Assembly (NCBI GenBank): GCA_039030335.1
Contig: JBCCEJ010000064.1
Span: 1 to 32,194, forward strand
Reading direction: 5' to 3'
DNA length: 32,194 bases
Source: JBCCEJ01 sp039030335
GTDB taxonomy: Bacteria > Pseudomonadota > Gammaproteobacteria > HK1
A program made the position numbers and the translations under genes. The notes under the pieces are model-generated. The model made no database searches and was not told the DNA's origin. It was given only the letters and a program-made list of their open reading frames with translations. Position 1 is the first letter of the stretch. The number at the start of each line of letters is the position of its first letter. This document shows positions 17,551-25,740 of the stretch, piece by piece.

Positions 17551-19652
17551 GCTGTCACCTCCTGCCCATCGCGCGCTGAGCGGCCAGTGGACATGTTCTC
17601 GTTCACCAACAGAATGTGGCCGTGTCGCGTCAGCGTTGCGGTGAAACCACTCGGTACCACCGTAGTCGTCTGGTCTTCTTCGACGAGCGCCGGCCCGTGC
17701 ACCACGGTGTGCGACGAAAGCGCTGCCCTGCCCAAAACGCTGGCTGGCACGACGCCGCCTGGCTCGGGCTCGAACAGCGCACGCTCGCGCGCTTCACCGT
17801 CGCCTGCTGACGATCCGTCGGCGGTCGGCCAGCTGATCTCGTTCTCAGGCGCCGACAGGCGCAGAGTCCACGACAGGATTTCAACATCCAGATTGGCGAT
17901 CGTGCGTCCGAACAGGCGCGTGTAGGCGGACTCGAACGCAGCCATCAAGATCTCCGGCGTCGCCGTTAGCGGCACCTCGACCGGAATCTCATGTCCCTGA
18001 CCCAGATAGCGCATGTAAGCGAGGCGCTGCTCGGTGAGATGGCCGGTGCCGGCAGCCTCTTCGAGCAGCGCGGTCGCCTCGACACGCATTTCCTGGAACA
18101 CCGCATCGATGAGATGTTGTCCGAGTTGGTCGACGCGCACGTAGCGACTGCGCACCACCTCATATGCGACCGGCGCGCGCAAGAAACCGATGGCCGAACC
18201 GACGCCCGCGCCGCGCGGAATCAGTACGCGCTCGATGTTCAGCTTGCGTGCGAGCGCGGCGGCGTGCAGCGGCGCGGCCCCACCGAAGGCGATCATCACG
18301 CGCCCGCGTACATCGGTGCCCCATTCGACCGCGTGCATACGCGCCGCGCTGGCCATGTTCTCTTCGACGACTTCAGCAATACCGAACGCAGCGCTTTCGA
18401 CATCCAGGCCGAGCGGCGCCGCAACGTCGGACTCGATGGCGCGCGTGGCAGCGTGACTGTCCAAGGTGAATTGTCCGCCGGCGAACCGGTCCGGGTTCAA
18501 CTTGCCTAGCAGCAGGTCGGCGTCGGTGACGCCCGGGTGGACACCCCCCAGGCCGTAGCAAGCCGGCCCCGGTTCGGAACCGGCGCTTTGCGGCCCGACA
18601 TGAATGCGGCCCAGCGCGTCGGTGCTCGCAAGCGATCCGCCGCCCGCGCCGATCTCGACCATCTCGATCACTGGGATGCGTACGGGCAGGCCACTGCCTC
18701 GCATGAACCGGTAAGCCCGCGCAACTTCAAAGCTCCTGGACGTGAGCGGCGTCGCGTCGTCGATCAGACAGATCTTCGCCGTGGTACCACCCATGTCGAA
18801 CGAAAGCACCGCGTCGAGTTCTTCATCGCCGGCGATCTGCGCGGCGAGAATGGCACCGCCCGCGGGCCCTGACTCGACCAGGCGAATGGGAAAGCGGCTC
18901 GCTGCATCCAAACCCATCAGGGTGCCGCCGGAGCTCATCATCAATACCGGGCATCCGATTTCCAGTCGTTTCAACCCAGCTGCGAGAGCGGTCAGATAGC
19001 GCGCCATCAGTGGGCGCACGTAGGCGTTCGCGCAAGTCGTCGACTGCCGCTCGTATTCGCGAATTTCCGGGCAAACCTCACTCGACAGACTGAAGTAGAC
19101 GTCAGGCAGCGCTTCCGCCAGCAACTCCGCGACCCGCTGCTCGTGTTGCGGATTGGCGTAGGCGTGGATCAGCCCGACCGCCACGGACTCCACTTCACGG
19201 CGTTTCAATTCGGGGACCAGGTTCAGCACCGAAGCTTCATCGAGCGGGGTCAACACGTCGCCGCGCCAGTTGAGTCGCTCCCTGACCGGCAAACGCAGGT
19301 GGCGCGGCACCAGCGGTAGCGGGCGATTACTGGAGATGTCGTATTGGGCGAAGCGATTCTCCTGCGCCATTTCCACCGAGTCGCGCAAACCCTCGGTGAC
19401 GACCAGTGCCGTCTTCGCGCCGCGTCGTTCGATGAGCGCGTTGGTGGCGAGCGTCGTGCCGTGTACCACCGTGCCGATGTCACCAGGTTTGAGGTCGGTG
19501 CCACGCAACAGTACATCGACGCCGTCCAGTACACCCCGTTCCGGCGCGCGCGGTGTCGTGAGCACCTTCGCGGTATGGAGCCCACCCGGACCGATGATGG
19601 CCAGATCGGTAAATGTGCCGCCAATGTCAACGGCTAGGCGGATGCCCGGCAT
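17547..19652 (-). CDS. hyuA: Hydantoinase/oxoprolinase subunit A (second copy)
   Basis: The 701-residue HyuA-type ATPase subunit starts MPGIRLAVDIGGTFTDLAI. The first phosphate motif begins at Asp9; the second, DMGGTTAKICLI, begins at about Asp286. SGPAGGAI (about 261-268), GAGGGSLAS and PGPACYGLGG are further family landmarks. The motif DMGGTTAK differs from DMGGTSTDV in the first copy, so the two pairs belong to different subgroups and probably act on different substrates. It leads a two-gene operon with hyuB through an ATGA overlap. Only a weak CAGGAAT precedes the start. The promoter should lie in the 235 bases shared with the divergent VOC gene. Confidence 0.9.
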   Translation of the reverse strand: MPGIRLAVDIGGTFTDLAIIGPGGLHTAKVLTTPRAPERGVLDGVDVLLRGTDLKPGDIGTVVHGTTLATNALIERRGAKTALVVTEGLRDSVEMAQENRFAQYDISSNRPLPLVPRHLRLPVRERLNWRGDVLTPLDEASVLNLVPELKRREVESVAVGLIHAYANPQHEQRVAELLAEALPDVYFSLSSEVCPEIREYERQSTTCANAYVRPLMARYLTALAAGLKRLEIGCPVLMMSSGGTLMGLDAASRFPIRLVESGPAGGAILAAQIAGDEELDAVLSFDMGGTTAKICLIDDATPLTSRSFEVARAYRFMRGSGLPVRIPVIEMVEIGAGGGSLASTDALGRIHVGPQSAGSEPGPACYGLGGVHPGVTDADLLLGKLNPDRFAGGQFTLDSHAATRAIESDVAAPLGLDVESAAFGIAEVVEENMASAARMHAVEWGTDVRGRVMIAFGGAAPLHAAALARKLNIERVLIPRGAGVGSAIGFLRAPVAYEVVRSRYVRVDQLGQHLIDAVFQEMRVEATALLEEAAGTGHLTEQRLAYMRYLGQGHEIPVEVPLTATPEILMAAFESAYTRLFGRTIANLDVEILSWTLRLSAPENEISWPTADGSSAGDGEARERALFEPEPGGVVPASVLGRAALSSHTVVHGPALVEEDQTTTVVPSGFTATLTRHGHILLVNENMSTGRSARDGQEVTA

Positions 19653-19724
19653 GTCGGATTCCTGTGAGATTGCCTGAAATGGTCATGGAGCAGAATGTCG
19701 GAACATGCGGTGACTTCCCGACAT
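19651..19724. repeat. Three ATGTCGG-type heptamers in a divergent promoter region
   Basis: ATGTCGG occurs at 19651-19657 (across the hyuA start) and at 19695-19701. Its inverse, CCGACAT, is at 19718-19724. The last two form a perfect 7-base inverted repeat with 16 bases between them. Position between divergent hyuA and the VOC gene is what would be expected of an operator. No regulator gene is nearby, and short repeats can arise by chance. Confidence 0.3.
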
Positions 19725-19887
19725 CTTGCACGCGCTTCGTCTGGTTTCGCGGCCATGCGTTGCAGGCCTGACGGCCAACCCGGGTTTCCAGGAACTGGCG
19801 GCCAGCGCAGAATAGCGCATTCCACGTGTCCTATATGCGTGAACGCGCTGACATCGCGACGCTGGGCGCAACCGGGGACCTGGCACC

Positions 19888-20343
19888 ATGTTCAACGTTG
19901 TCGCACTCGATCACATCGTGCTGCGCACCGCACGGGTCGAGCAGCTCATCAGTTTCTACCGTGACGTGCTCGGTATGCATGTCGAGCGGCGCCTCGACAT
20001 TGGCCTCATCCAGCTGCGGGCCGGCCCCGCGCTGATCGATCTCGTGCCGGTCGACAGCGAACTCGGCCAAAAGGGTGGCGGAGTGCCGGATCGAACCGCC
20101 CCTAATCTGGAGCATTTTTGTTTGCGCATCGATCCATTCGATGCGGATGGTCTGCGCGCGCATCTCGAATCGTTCCACCTGATCGTATCGCCGGTAGCCG
20201 AAAGGTATGGAGCTGACGGTTTTGGGCCTTCCCTCTACGTCGAGGACCCGGACGGTAACACCGTCGAACTCAAAGGCAGGCCGATCCGTCCGCCGCTTCC
20301 AGCACCAGTTCAGGCCGGCCCGCATCGCCCGCCCGGCGATTGA
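19888..20343 (+). CDS. VOC (glyoxalase/dioxygenase fold) family protein
   Basis: The 151-residue protein has one complete vicinal-oxygen-chelate module made of two beta-alpha-beta-beta-beta units. It starts VVALDHIVLRTARVEQLISF, with candidate metal ligand His9. The second unit contains LEHFCLRI (His76) and ends YVEDPDGNTVELKG (Glu127). His, His and Glu at these places are the usual divalent-metal ligands. VOC enzymes include glyoxalase I, epimerases and fosfomycin-type thiol transferases; the sequence alone does not discriminate. GGGGA precedes ATG 19888 by about ten bases. The gene is divergent from hyuA and convergent with the FAD dehydrogenase gene. Confidence 0.82.
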   Translation: MFNVVALDHIVLRTARVEQLISFYRDVLGMHVERRLDIGLIQLRAGPALIDLVPVDSELGQKGGGVPDRTAPNLEHFCLRIDPFDADGLRAHLESFHLIVSPVAERYGADGFGPSLYVEDPDGNTVELKGRPIRPPLPAPVQAGPHRPPGD

Positions 20344-20360
20344 ATGGTCCTGCCGACAGT

Positions 20361-20374
20361 CCGTTTGCAAACGG
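20361..20374. repeat. 14-base perfect palindrome between convergent genes
   Basis: CCGTTTGCAAACGG is a perfect palindrome. It is flanked by CCGA (20353-20356) and TCGG (20374-20377 region), which extend the dyad imperfectly. It lies in the gap of 96 bases between the VOC gene stop and the dehydrogenase stop. There is no T-tract. It could be a protein-binding dyad or part of a termination structure. Confidence 0.35.
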
Positions 20375-20439
20375 TCGGGATCTTGCTGTGCCAAGCGGGC
20401 CGCAAGCCGTGCGGGCCCGACCATGCACCGCGACGCGGC

Positions 20440-22899
20440 CTAGCCGCGCATCCGTGCGCCGCTCGGGTCGTAGAGCGCACGCAACGATGCCGTCGCATCG
20501 ATCTCGGCACCACCTACATCGATCGCCCACGTCGAGGCATTCAGGGCATCCTGGTTGATCGGTTCATTGCTGCGAACGTAGCCGAGCCCGATCGAACCAC
20601 CGAGCGTGTGACCGTAGTTGCCCGACGTCAGAAAGCCAGCGATCCGTCCATCGCGCAAAATGGGCTCGTGGTGATAGAGCATGACTTCGGGGTCCTGCAA
20701 ATGAAACTGGACCAGTCGTTTGCGCAAATGGGCACCCGACTCCCGTTGCCTGGCGATGGCGTCATGGCCGATGAACGCAATGGCCTTTTGCATCGCGCAT
20801 ACGAAGCCCAGACCGGCCTCCAACGGCGTGTCTTCGTCACCGATGTCGTGACCGAAGTGCAGGAACTTCTTTTCGATACGGCACGAGTCGAGCGCGTGCA
20901 TCCCGGCGAGGCGCAGTTCGTATTCGCCACCCACGTCGATCAGCTGGTCGAACACGTGCCGCGCCATGTCGACTGGCACATAGAGTTCCCAACCCACTTC
21001 CCCGACGTAACTGACGCGGGTTGCCCGAACCGGCACATAGCCGATCTCCATTGCGCGCGTATCGCCGAATGCGAACGCACTGGCCGCTAGTGATTCGCCG
21101 GTCAGTCGTTCCAGCAGCGGGCGCGAGCGCGGCCCCATGACGCCGAAGACCGCCCACGCATTCGTGATGTCATGCACGAAGCAACGCGCGTCATCGGGAA
21201 TGTTGCGCGCGAGCCAGTCCAGGTCTTTCGGTGTAACCGCAGCGCCGCTCACTACCCAGTACTCATCTTCGGCCAGCCGGCACACTGTCAGGTCCGCCTC
21301 GATCCCGCCGCGTTCGTTCAGCCAGTGGGTGTAGACGATACGGCCCGGCTCCACGTCGACATCCGCGGAACTTATCTTTTGCAGACACGGCATCGCGTCA
21401 GCGCCTTTGACCAGGTACTTGGAGAAGCTGCTCTGATCGAACAGCGCCACTCCTTCACGCGCCGCCTGATGTTCACCCCGCCAGTAGTCGAACCACGCAG
21501 GTTTTCCGAAGCTCATGCTGTACGGCATTCCAGAGCCGTCGTGCGCAAACCAGTTTGCTCGCTCCCAACCCGCGACCTGCCCGAACCGCGCACCGGCGCT
21601 GATGAGCCGCTCGTGCACAGGCGAATGACGCACATCGCGGCCGGTCTCGAACTGACGATGCGGATAGTGGCGCGCATAGAGCAAACCGAGGGTCTCGCTC
21701 ACACGGTCCCGGATAAAGGCATTGGTGCTCATGAACGGGTAGGTACGGCGAATGTCATTAACCCACAAGTCCATCGGGGCATGGCCGTACTGCATCCACT
21801 CGGCACACGCTTTACCAAGCCCGCCAGAACTCTGGATCCCCACCGAGTTGAGGCCGCAGGCAACAAAATAACCCCGCAGTTCCGACGCTTCACCGAGATG
21901 GAACTGGTCGTCGGGGGTAAACGATTCGGGACCGCAGAAGAACGTCCGCCACCCGATGTCACCGAGCATCGGCACCCGCTCCATCGCGTCGGCGAGCACG
22001 GGCATCAGCTGTTCTTCGGTATGCCCCTGCAGTTCGTCGAAGCTGAAGTCGGCCGGAATGCCATCGTGTCCCCACGGCACGGCGTTTGGCTCGAATGCCC
22101 CGACCAGTAGAGCGCCGGCGTCTTCCCGAAAGTAGGCGCACTTGTCATGGTCGCGCAATACCGGCAGATCAGGCGTGAACGCCTCGTGTTTCTCGGTGAC
22201 AGCGTAGTAGTGTTCACACGCATGCAGCGGAATGCTCACGCCCGACTGTCGGCCCAGTTCCCGCGCCCACATGCCAGACGCGTTGACGACGAAATCCGTC
22301 TTTATCTCGCCGGCCGACGTTTTGACGCCGGTTACCTTGCGGCCGTCGTCCAGAACCGCCTCCACGACGATGTCCTCGAGGCAAAGTGCGCCGCGCGCGC
22401 GCGCTCCCTTGATGAACGCCATGGTGACGTCGATGGGCGACCCCTTGCCATCATGTGCGACGAACGTGCCACCGATGAGGCCGGACGTATCGATGAGCGG
22501 GAAAAGGTCTTTGATCTCTTCCACGGTCACGGTATCGACGCGCGTCACGCCGAACGCGTTGTTCATCGATGCAACCCTGCGAAGCTCCTCGAATCGGTCG
22601 TGGCTGTGAGCGATGCTGAGGCTGCCAACCTGTCGAAATCCAGTTGACTGTCCGGTTTCTTCTTCCAGTTCGTGGAGCAGGCGCATCGAATATTCGGCCA
22701 GCCGTGCGTGACTTTCGTTCGCGCGCATCGTGCCGATGAGCCCGGCCGCGTGCCAGGTCGTGCCGCACGCGAACTGACGCCGCTCCAGCAACACCACATC
22801 GGTCCAGCCAAAGCGGGCCAGGTGATAGGCAACTGACGCTCCCGTCACCCCACCGCCAATGACAACGGCGGAGGCTCTTGCTGGCAATTGCACGGTCAT
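20440..22899 (-). CDS. FAD-dependent dehydrogenase with GcvT domain (dimethylglycine/sarcosine dehydrogenase-like)
   Basis: The 819-residue protein has an N-terminal DAO-type FAD domain, a central FAO_M-like segment and a C-terminal aminomethyltransferase (GcvT) domain. The dinucleotide fold is VVIGGGVTGASVAYHL (GxGxxG at 15-20). His50 in CGTTWHAAGLIG is the residue that carries covalently bound FAD in dimethylglycine and sarcosine dehydrogenases. The GcvT part includes VALFDQSSFSKYLVKG and later YVGEVGWELYVPV. Relatives oxidise N-methyl amines and pass formaldehyde-level carbon to tetrahydrofolate. The exact N-methylated substrate is not determinable here. ATG 22899 is preferred over an upstream in-frame start at 23022. 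The extra 41 residues have no family match, and GAGGA precedes 22899. Confidence 0.88.
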   Translation of the reverse strand: MTVQLPARASAVVIGGGVTGASVAYHLARFGWTDVVLLERRQFACGTTWHAAGLIGTMRANESHARLAEYSMRLLHELEEETGQSTGFRQVGSLSIAHSHDRFEELRRVASMNNAFGVTRVDTVTVEEIKDLFPLIDTSGLIGGTFVAHDGKGSPIDVTMAFIKGARARGALCLEDIVVEAVLDDGRKVTGVKTSAGEIKTDFVVNASGMWARELGRQSGVSIPLHACEHYYAVTEKHEAFTPDLPVLRDHDKCAYFREDAGALLVGAFEPNAVPWGHDGIPADFSFDELQGHTEEQLMPVLADAMERVPMLGDIGWRTFFCGPESFTPDDQFHLGEASELRGYFVACGLNSVGIQSSGGLGKACAEWMQYGHAPMDLWVNDIRRTYPFMSTNAFIRDRVSETLGLLYARHYPHRQFETGRDVRHSPVHERLISAGARFGQVAGWERANWFAHDGSGMPYSMSFGKPAWFDYWRGEHQAAREGVALFDQSSFSKYLVKGADAMPCLQKISSADVDVEPGRIVYTHWLNERGGIEADLTVCRLAEDEYWVVSGAAVTPKDLDWLARNIPDDARCFVHDITNAWAVFGVMGPRSRPLLERLTGESLAASAFAFGDTRAMEIGYVPVRATRVSYVGEVGWELYVPVDMARHVFDQLIDVGGEYELRLAGMHALDSCRIEKKFLHFGHDIGDEDTPLEAGLGFVCAMQKAIAFIGHDAIARQRESGAHLRKRLVQFHLQDPEVMLYHHEPILRDGRIAGFLTSGNYGHTLGGSIGLGYVRSNEPINQDALNASTWAIDVGGAEIDATASLRALYDPSGARMRG

Positions 22900-23161
22900 A
22901 TTTCGTCGTCCTCGATAGTCTGGCAGGTCGGTTGGAAATGCGGCATGGCGCACAGGCGAAATGCCGGCCGCGGCGGTATCCTGACAGAGGCGTGGCGGGC
23001 TTGTCATCGCCAGTGCGACCACTATGCGAGCGACGCGGACAGGCCCAGCACCACCACGGCGCTTATGCTATGTTGTGCGCACTGAACACCCTGCCGGATC
23101 GACGCCGCCGGCAGGCTCCGGGCACCGTGCTGCACGGTCGATTGAGGTCTTTACCGACACC

Positions 23162-23917
23162 ATGGCTGAGGAATCTGTCGCAGCACCACCTGTGCTGGTC
23201 CGGTACGGCCGCAATCCTGATGGTCGCGACTTCGTGGTCGGCGATATCCACGGGATGTTCTATCACCTCGAAGTGCTGCTGGGTGACATCGGCTTCGATG
23301 TCGAACGCGACCGACTGTTCTCCGTAGGCGATCTGGTCGATCGCGGTCCGTACTCGGCGCATGCGCTCGAGTGGCTGGACAAACCCTGGTTCATCGCCTG
23401 CCGCGGCAATCATGAACAGTTTGCGATCGACTCGGACGACCAGGAACAGCTGGAGGTCTGGGTCAAGCACAACGGCGGAGGATGGTGGACGCAGCTCGAT
23501 GCGGACGAGCAGCAGCGCTTCCGGGAGCGGTTCGCGGCCCTGCCGCTGGCCATCGAGGTGGACACCGAGACAGGCGTGGTCGGAATCGTCCACGCGGACG
23601 TGCCGCCGCTCATCACATGGGACCGGTTTGTCGACCTGTTGGAAGGCCGCAATCAGGACGCGATGTTCTACGCGATGTGGTCGCGCAACCGCATCACGGG
23701 CAACGCCTCGGCACTACCCGTGACGGGCCGCGTGGAACGCGTTTATTGCGGCCATACGCCGATACGCGAGACGCTCGCGTTCGACAACGTGCATTTTATC
23801 GACACCGGCGCCGTCTACAGCGCGGAAGGCTACCGGGACGCTCGGTTGACCATCGTGCAAATTCACCCGGTACGCCACCGGGAGTTCGCGATCAATACCT
23901 TTAACGATCGAAACTGA
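23162..23917 (+). CDS. PPP-family metallophosphoesterase (serine/threonine phosphatase-like)
   Basis: The 251-residue protein has the PPP metal-site signature in order: GDIHG (27-31), GDLVDRGP (56-63) and GNHE (82-85). These are followed by a His in GIVHADVPP and by CGHTP with IDTGA near the C-terminus. This arrangement matches the bacterial PrpA/PrpB and lambda phosphatase group, which use a di-metal centre to dephosphorylate proteins or small phosphomonoesters. No signal peptide is seen. ATG 23162 is chosen because the family starts near FVVGDIHG. An ATG at 23024 would add 46 low-complexity residues. Only a distant GAGG (23144-23147) precedes 23162. It is divergent from the FAD dehydrogenase, and a strong terminator lies about 160 bases downstream. 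Confidence 0.85.
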   Translation: MAEESVAAPPVLVRYGRNPDGRDFVVGDIHGMFYHLEVLLGDIGFDVERDRLFSVGDLVDRGPYSAHALEWLDKPWFIACRGNHEQFAIDSDDQEQLEVWVKHNGGGWWTQLDADEQQRFRERFAALPLAIEVDTETGVVGIVHADVPPLITWDRFVDLLEGRNQDAMFYAMWSRNRITGNASALPVTGRVERVYCGHTPIRETLAFDNVHFIDTGAVYSAEGYRDARLTIVQIHPVRHREFAINTFNDRN

Positions 23918-24228
23918 CCGCGGCCGCACCACTCACCGCAATCAAACGCAGTCAGTTTATAGACAGAGCTTGGGTAGCCACCCGGATTTCTAGATACTTT
24001 CGCTCAGGGTTGGGTTGATTGGCTAGAAGCCGTCGACACGGCGTCGACAAGCTGGATTACCGGGTGGGGTCCGTACAAAAAAAGGGGCTGACTTTCGTCA
24101 GCCCCTTTTTGTTGGCACCCGCCGCCGGCAGACCGAGGGGGAATGTGTCAGATCCGGCGACGCAGCCAGACTCGTACGCTGTCTTGGCTGTCTGTTTGGA
24201 CAGCGCCGAGGCCGGCGTGTTCCAAAGT
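23918..24228. other. Non-coding stretch with terminator and a short direct repeat
   Basis: After the phosphatase stop there is a gene-free stretch. It contains two copies of CGTCGACA at 24031-24038 and 24042-24049, and the strong terminator at 24077-24110. The remaining bases up to 24228 are the 3' side of the disrupted minus-strand gene and show nothing recognisable. A plus-strand open frame crossing this region runs through the terminator hairpin and has no family features, so I do not call it. Confidence 0.5.
24077..24110. terminator. Bidirectional intrinsic terminator
   Basis: The stem GGGGCTGAC (24084-24092) pairs perfectly with GTCAGCCCC (24097-24105) across a 4-base TTTC loop. It is flanked by seven A on the left and five T on the right, so it works in either direction. 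It would end the phosphatase transcript on the plus strand and the Cys-rich gene transcript on the minus strand. Confidence 0.92.
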
Positions 24229-24483
24229 TCAGCCCTGAAAGTACTTGCCGCCCGGGTGATCGCAGGCTTCCCTGCAAACGGCGACCCGGCCAGTGCCTTT
24301 GCAGGAGTTCTGACCCTCGCACGCGCTGTTAGCCGCCTTGCAGCAGCCGTGACCTTTGCAGGCATTGAGAGCCGGCACACTGGCCCTTCGCGTGCGAGCC
24401 GGCACTGGCAGTCATTGGCGCAGTCACAAACAGGGCGGCCGCGGTGGCGGCCCGCGCCAGGCCTGTCACTTTTTTGCTTGCAT
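24229..24483 (-). pseudogene. Disrupted BufA2-like (bufferin-type) Cys-rich secreted peptide
   Basis: Reading from ATG 24483 (minus), preceded by TTGGAGGAAA, gives MQAKK and then a stop. If one A is restored in the A6 run (plus T-run 24470-24475), the frame continues into a signal peptide of KK, an Ala/Leu-rich core and MTASA. It then reads GSHAKGQCAGS. After one extra base near 24367-24371 the frame resumes as NACKGHGCCKAANSACEGQ, then NSCKGTGRVAVC, and ends KYFQG with TGA at 24229-24231. The repaired product is 84 residues with eight cysteines after the signal peptide. CKGxGxCK, xNxC and NSCKGxG repeats are typical of BufA2-type periplasmic copper-binding bufferins, which are modified by a DUF692 (BufB) enzyme with BufC. 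No bufB or bufC is in the window. The gene is either a decaying pseudogene or intact with two assembly errors. The terminator at 24077-24110 ends its transcript. Confidence 0.7.
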
Positions 24484-24685
24484 CCGTACTTTCCTCCAAC
24501 AGATTACGACGTTAGCAGCGCGGCATACCCGTTACCGCCGAGGAACGGCCGCCTGCTGGCATCTTTGATGGAATGGACCTCGTCGACGTCGCGGACGGGC
24601 GCGACAGGGCAGGGCGCTCGCATCTCACCTCAGTTTGTGGTGAAGCGGGCCCGCGCAAGTTCAACCCGGCTGCCGCGGCGCTACT

Positions 24686-24904
24686 TCAGCGCGCGCGGTA
24701 GACGATGCGGCCTTTGCTGAGGTCGTAGGGAGTTAGCTGTACGGTGACCTTGTCACCGGTCAGGATGCGGATGTAGTGCTTGCGCATCTTTCCGGAGATA
24801 TGCGCAGTGACGACGTGACCGTTCTCCAGTTCCACCCGGAACATCGTGTTCGGGAGAGTGTCGACGACGGTGCCGTCCATCTCGATATGGTCTTCTTTCG
24901 GCAA
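24686..24904 (-). CDS. infA: Translation initiation factor IF-1
   Basis: The 72-residue protein is a single S1-type OB fold nearly identical in pattern to known IF-1, with NTMFRVELENGHVVTAHISG, KMRKHYIRILTGDKVTV and TPYDLSKGRIVYR. IF-1 binds the ribosomal A site during initiation together with IF-2 and IF-3. The start is taken as TTG at 24904 (MPKEDHIEMDG) because it gives exactly the family's usual 72 residues and because AGGGG lies six bases upstream. A TTG at 24928 would add eight unrelated residues; no ATG or GTG is available nearby. A non-AUG start in an initiation-factor gene is noteworthy. infA lies upstream of the disrupted Cys-rich gene on the same strand, with 202 bases between them. 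Confidence 0.95.
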   Translation of the reverse strand: MPKEDHIEMDGTVVDTLPNTMFRVELENGHVVTAHISGKMRKHYIRILTGDKVTVQLTPYDLSKGRIVYRAR

Positions 24905-24967
24905 ACGGAACCCCTGGCGAATTGCCAACGTGAAAGCCGCCGTATTCTGACAGCTTTGCCGCCCCCG

Positions 24968-25711
24968 TCAACGCGAAGAACGGCTCAGATCGTGCCACCG
25001 CCCTTCACGCAGGCGTTGCTGTGGAATGTACTGAGCTTTGTAGGACATCTTCTGACAACCGTCGATCCAATAGCCCAGATACACCCACGGCAAGCCGTGC
25101 TGCCGCGTATGCTCGATGGCGAGCAGCACCGCCAGTACTCCGGGGCTGCGATGTGAGGCCTCGACGTCGAAGAACGTGTAGACGCAGCTCCATCCGTCGT
25201 TCAGGGGGTCCAGCACACTCACGGCCAGCAACTGGCCGGCGGCGCGCAATTCGAGCAGCTGCGTGCCAGCCCAGTGACTCAACAGGAACTCCCGGTAGTC
25301 CTGTGCCGTGTGATCCGACATCGAACCACCAGGATGCTTCGCCTGCTGGTAGCGACGGTAGAGATCGAAGTGCGTCTCGTCGTAGCGCGCCGGCACGATG
25401 CGCTGTTCGACGTCCGCGTTCCGGCGCAGGATACGGCGATGGATCCGGCGCGGGGCAAAGTGCCTGGCATCTACGCGCACCGGAATGCACGCGCGGCACT
25501 CTTCGCAATGCGGAATATAGATCTCGTCGCCGCTGCGTCTGAAACCGAGCGTGGCCAACCTTGAATAGAGCGGCTGACTCTTCGGCAGGTGCGGGTCGAC
25601 GAACACCGACCGGGCGCTGCGCTCGGGCAGATAGCTGCACGCATGGTAGGCCGTTGCGTAGAAGCGGATGTCTTCGAGTGGCGGAGTGTCGCCAGCGTTC
25701 GATGCGCTCAC
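24968..25711 (-). CDS. bpt: Aminoacyl-tRNA-protein transferase of Bpt/Ate family
   Basis: The 247-residue cytoplasmic protein matches bacterial Bpt (aspartate/glutamate leucyltransferase) and its eukaryotic relative ATE1. These transferases add an amino acid from charged tRNA to the N-terminus of proteins, marking them for ClpS/ClpAP degradation. It has the N-terminal ACSYLPERSARSVFVDP with Cys25, then a CxxCxxC at Cys69, Cys72 and Cys75 followed by IPVRVDARHF and an Arg-rich helix. The C-terminal part contains GYWIDGCQKMSYKAQYIP, a conserved family block. GTG 25711 is taken as start because it places MSASNAGDTPPLEDIRFY just ahead of the conserved region. The gene is in line with aat, 94 bases apart, and precedes infA. 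Confidence 0.9.
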   Translation of the reverse strand: MSASNAGDTPPLEDIRFYATAYHACSYLPERSARSVFVDPHLPKSQPLYSRLATLGFRRSGDEIYIPHCEECRACIPVRVDARHFAPRRIHRRILRRNADVEQRIVPARYDETHFDLYRRYQQAKHPGGSMSDHTAQDYREFLLSHWAGTQLLELRAAGQLLAVSVLDPLNDGWSCVYTFFDVEASHRSPGVLAVLLAIEHTRQHGLPWVYLGYWIDGCQKMSYKAQYIPQQRLREGRWHDLSRSSR

Positions 25712-25740
25712 ACTACCAGCCCCGCGACCACGCCCGTCCG

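Noticed and set aside
24057..24380. A 107-codon minus-strand open frame overlapping the Cys-rich gene
   Set aside because: It uses the third frame and reads through the terminator stem. The Cys/CKG pattern lies in the other two frames.
24600..24685. Possible tRNA-like segment (a GTTCAACC T-loop-like string) near infA, where serW lies in E. coli
   Set aside because: No matching acceptor stem, anticodon arm or D-arm could be assembled around it.
24019..24720. A 233-codon plus-strand open frame after the phosphatase
   Set aside because: It passes through the strong intrinsic terminator, overlaps the disrupted Cys-rich gene and infA antisense, and has no family features.
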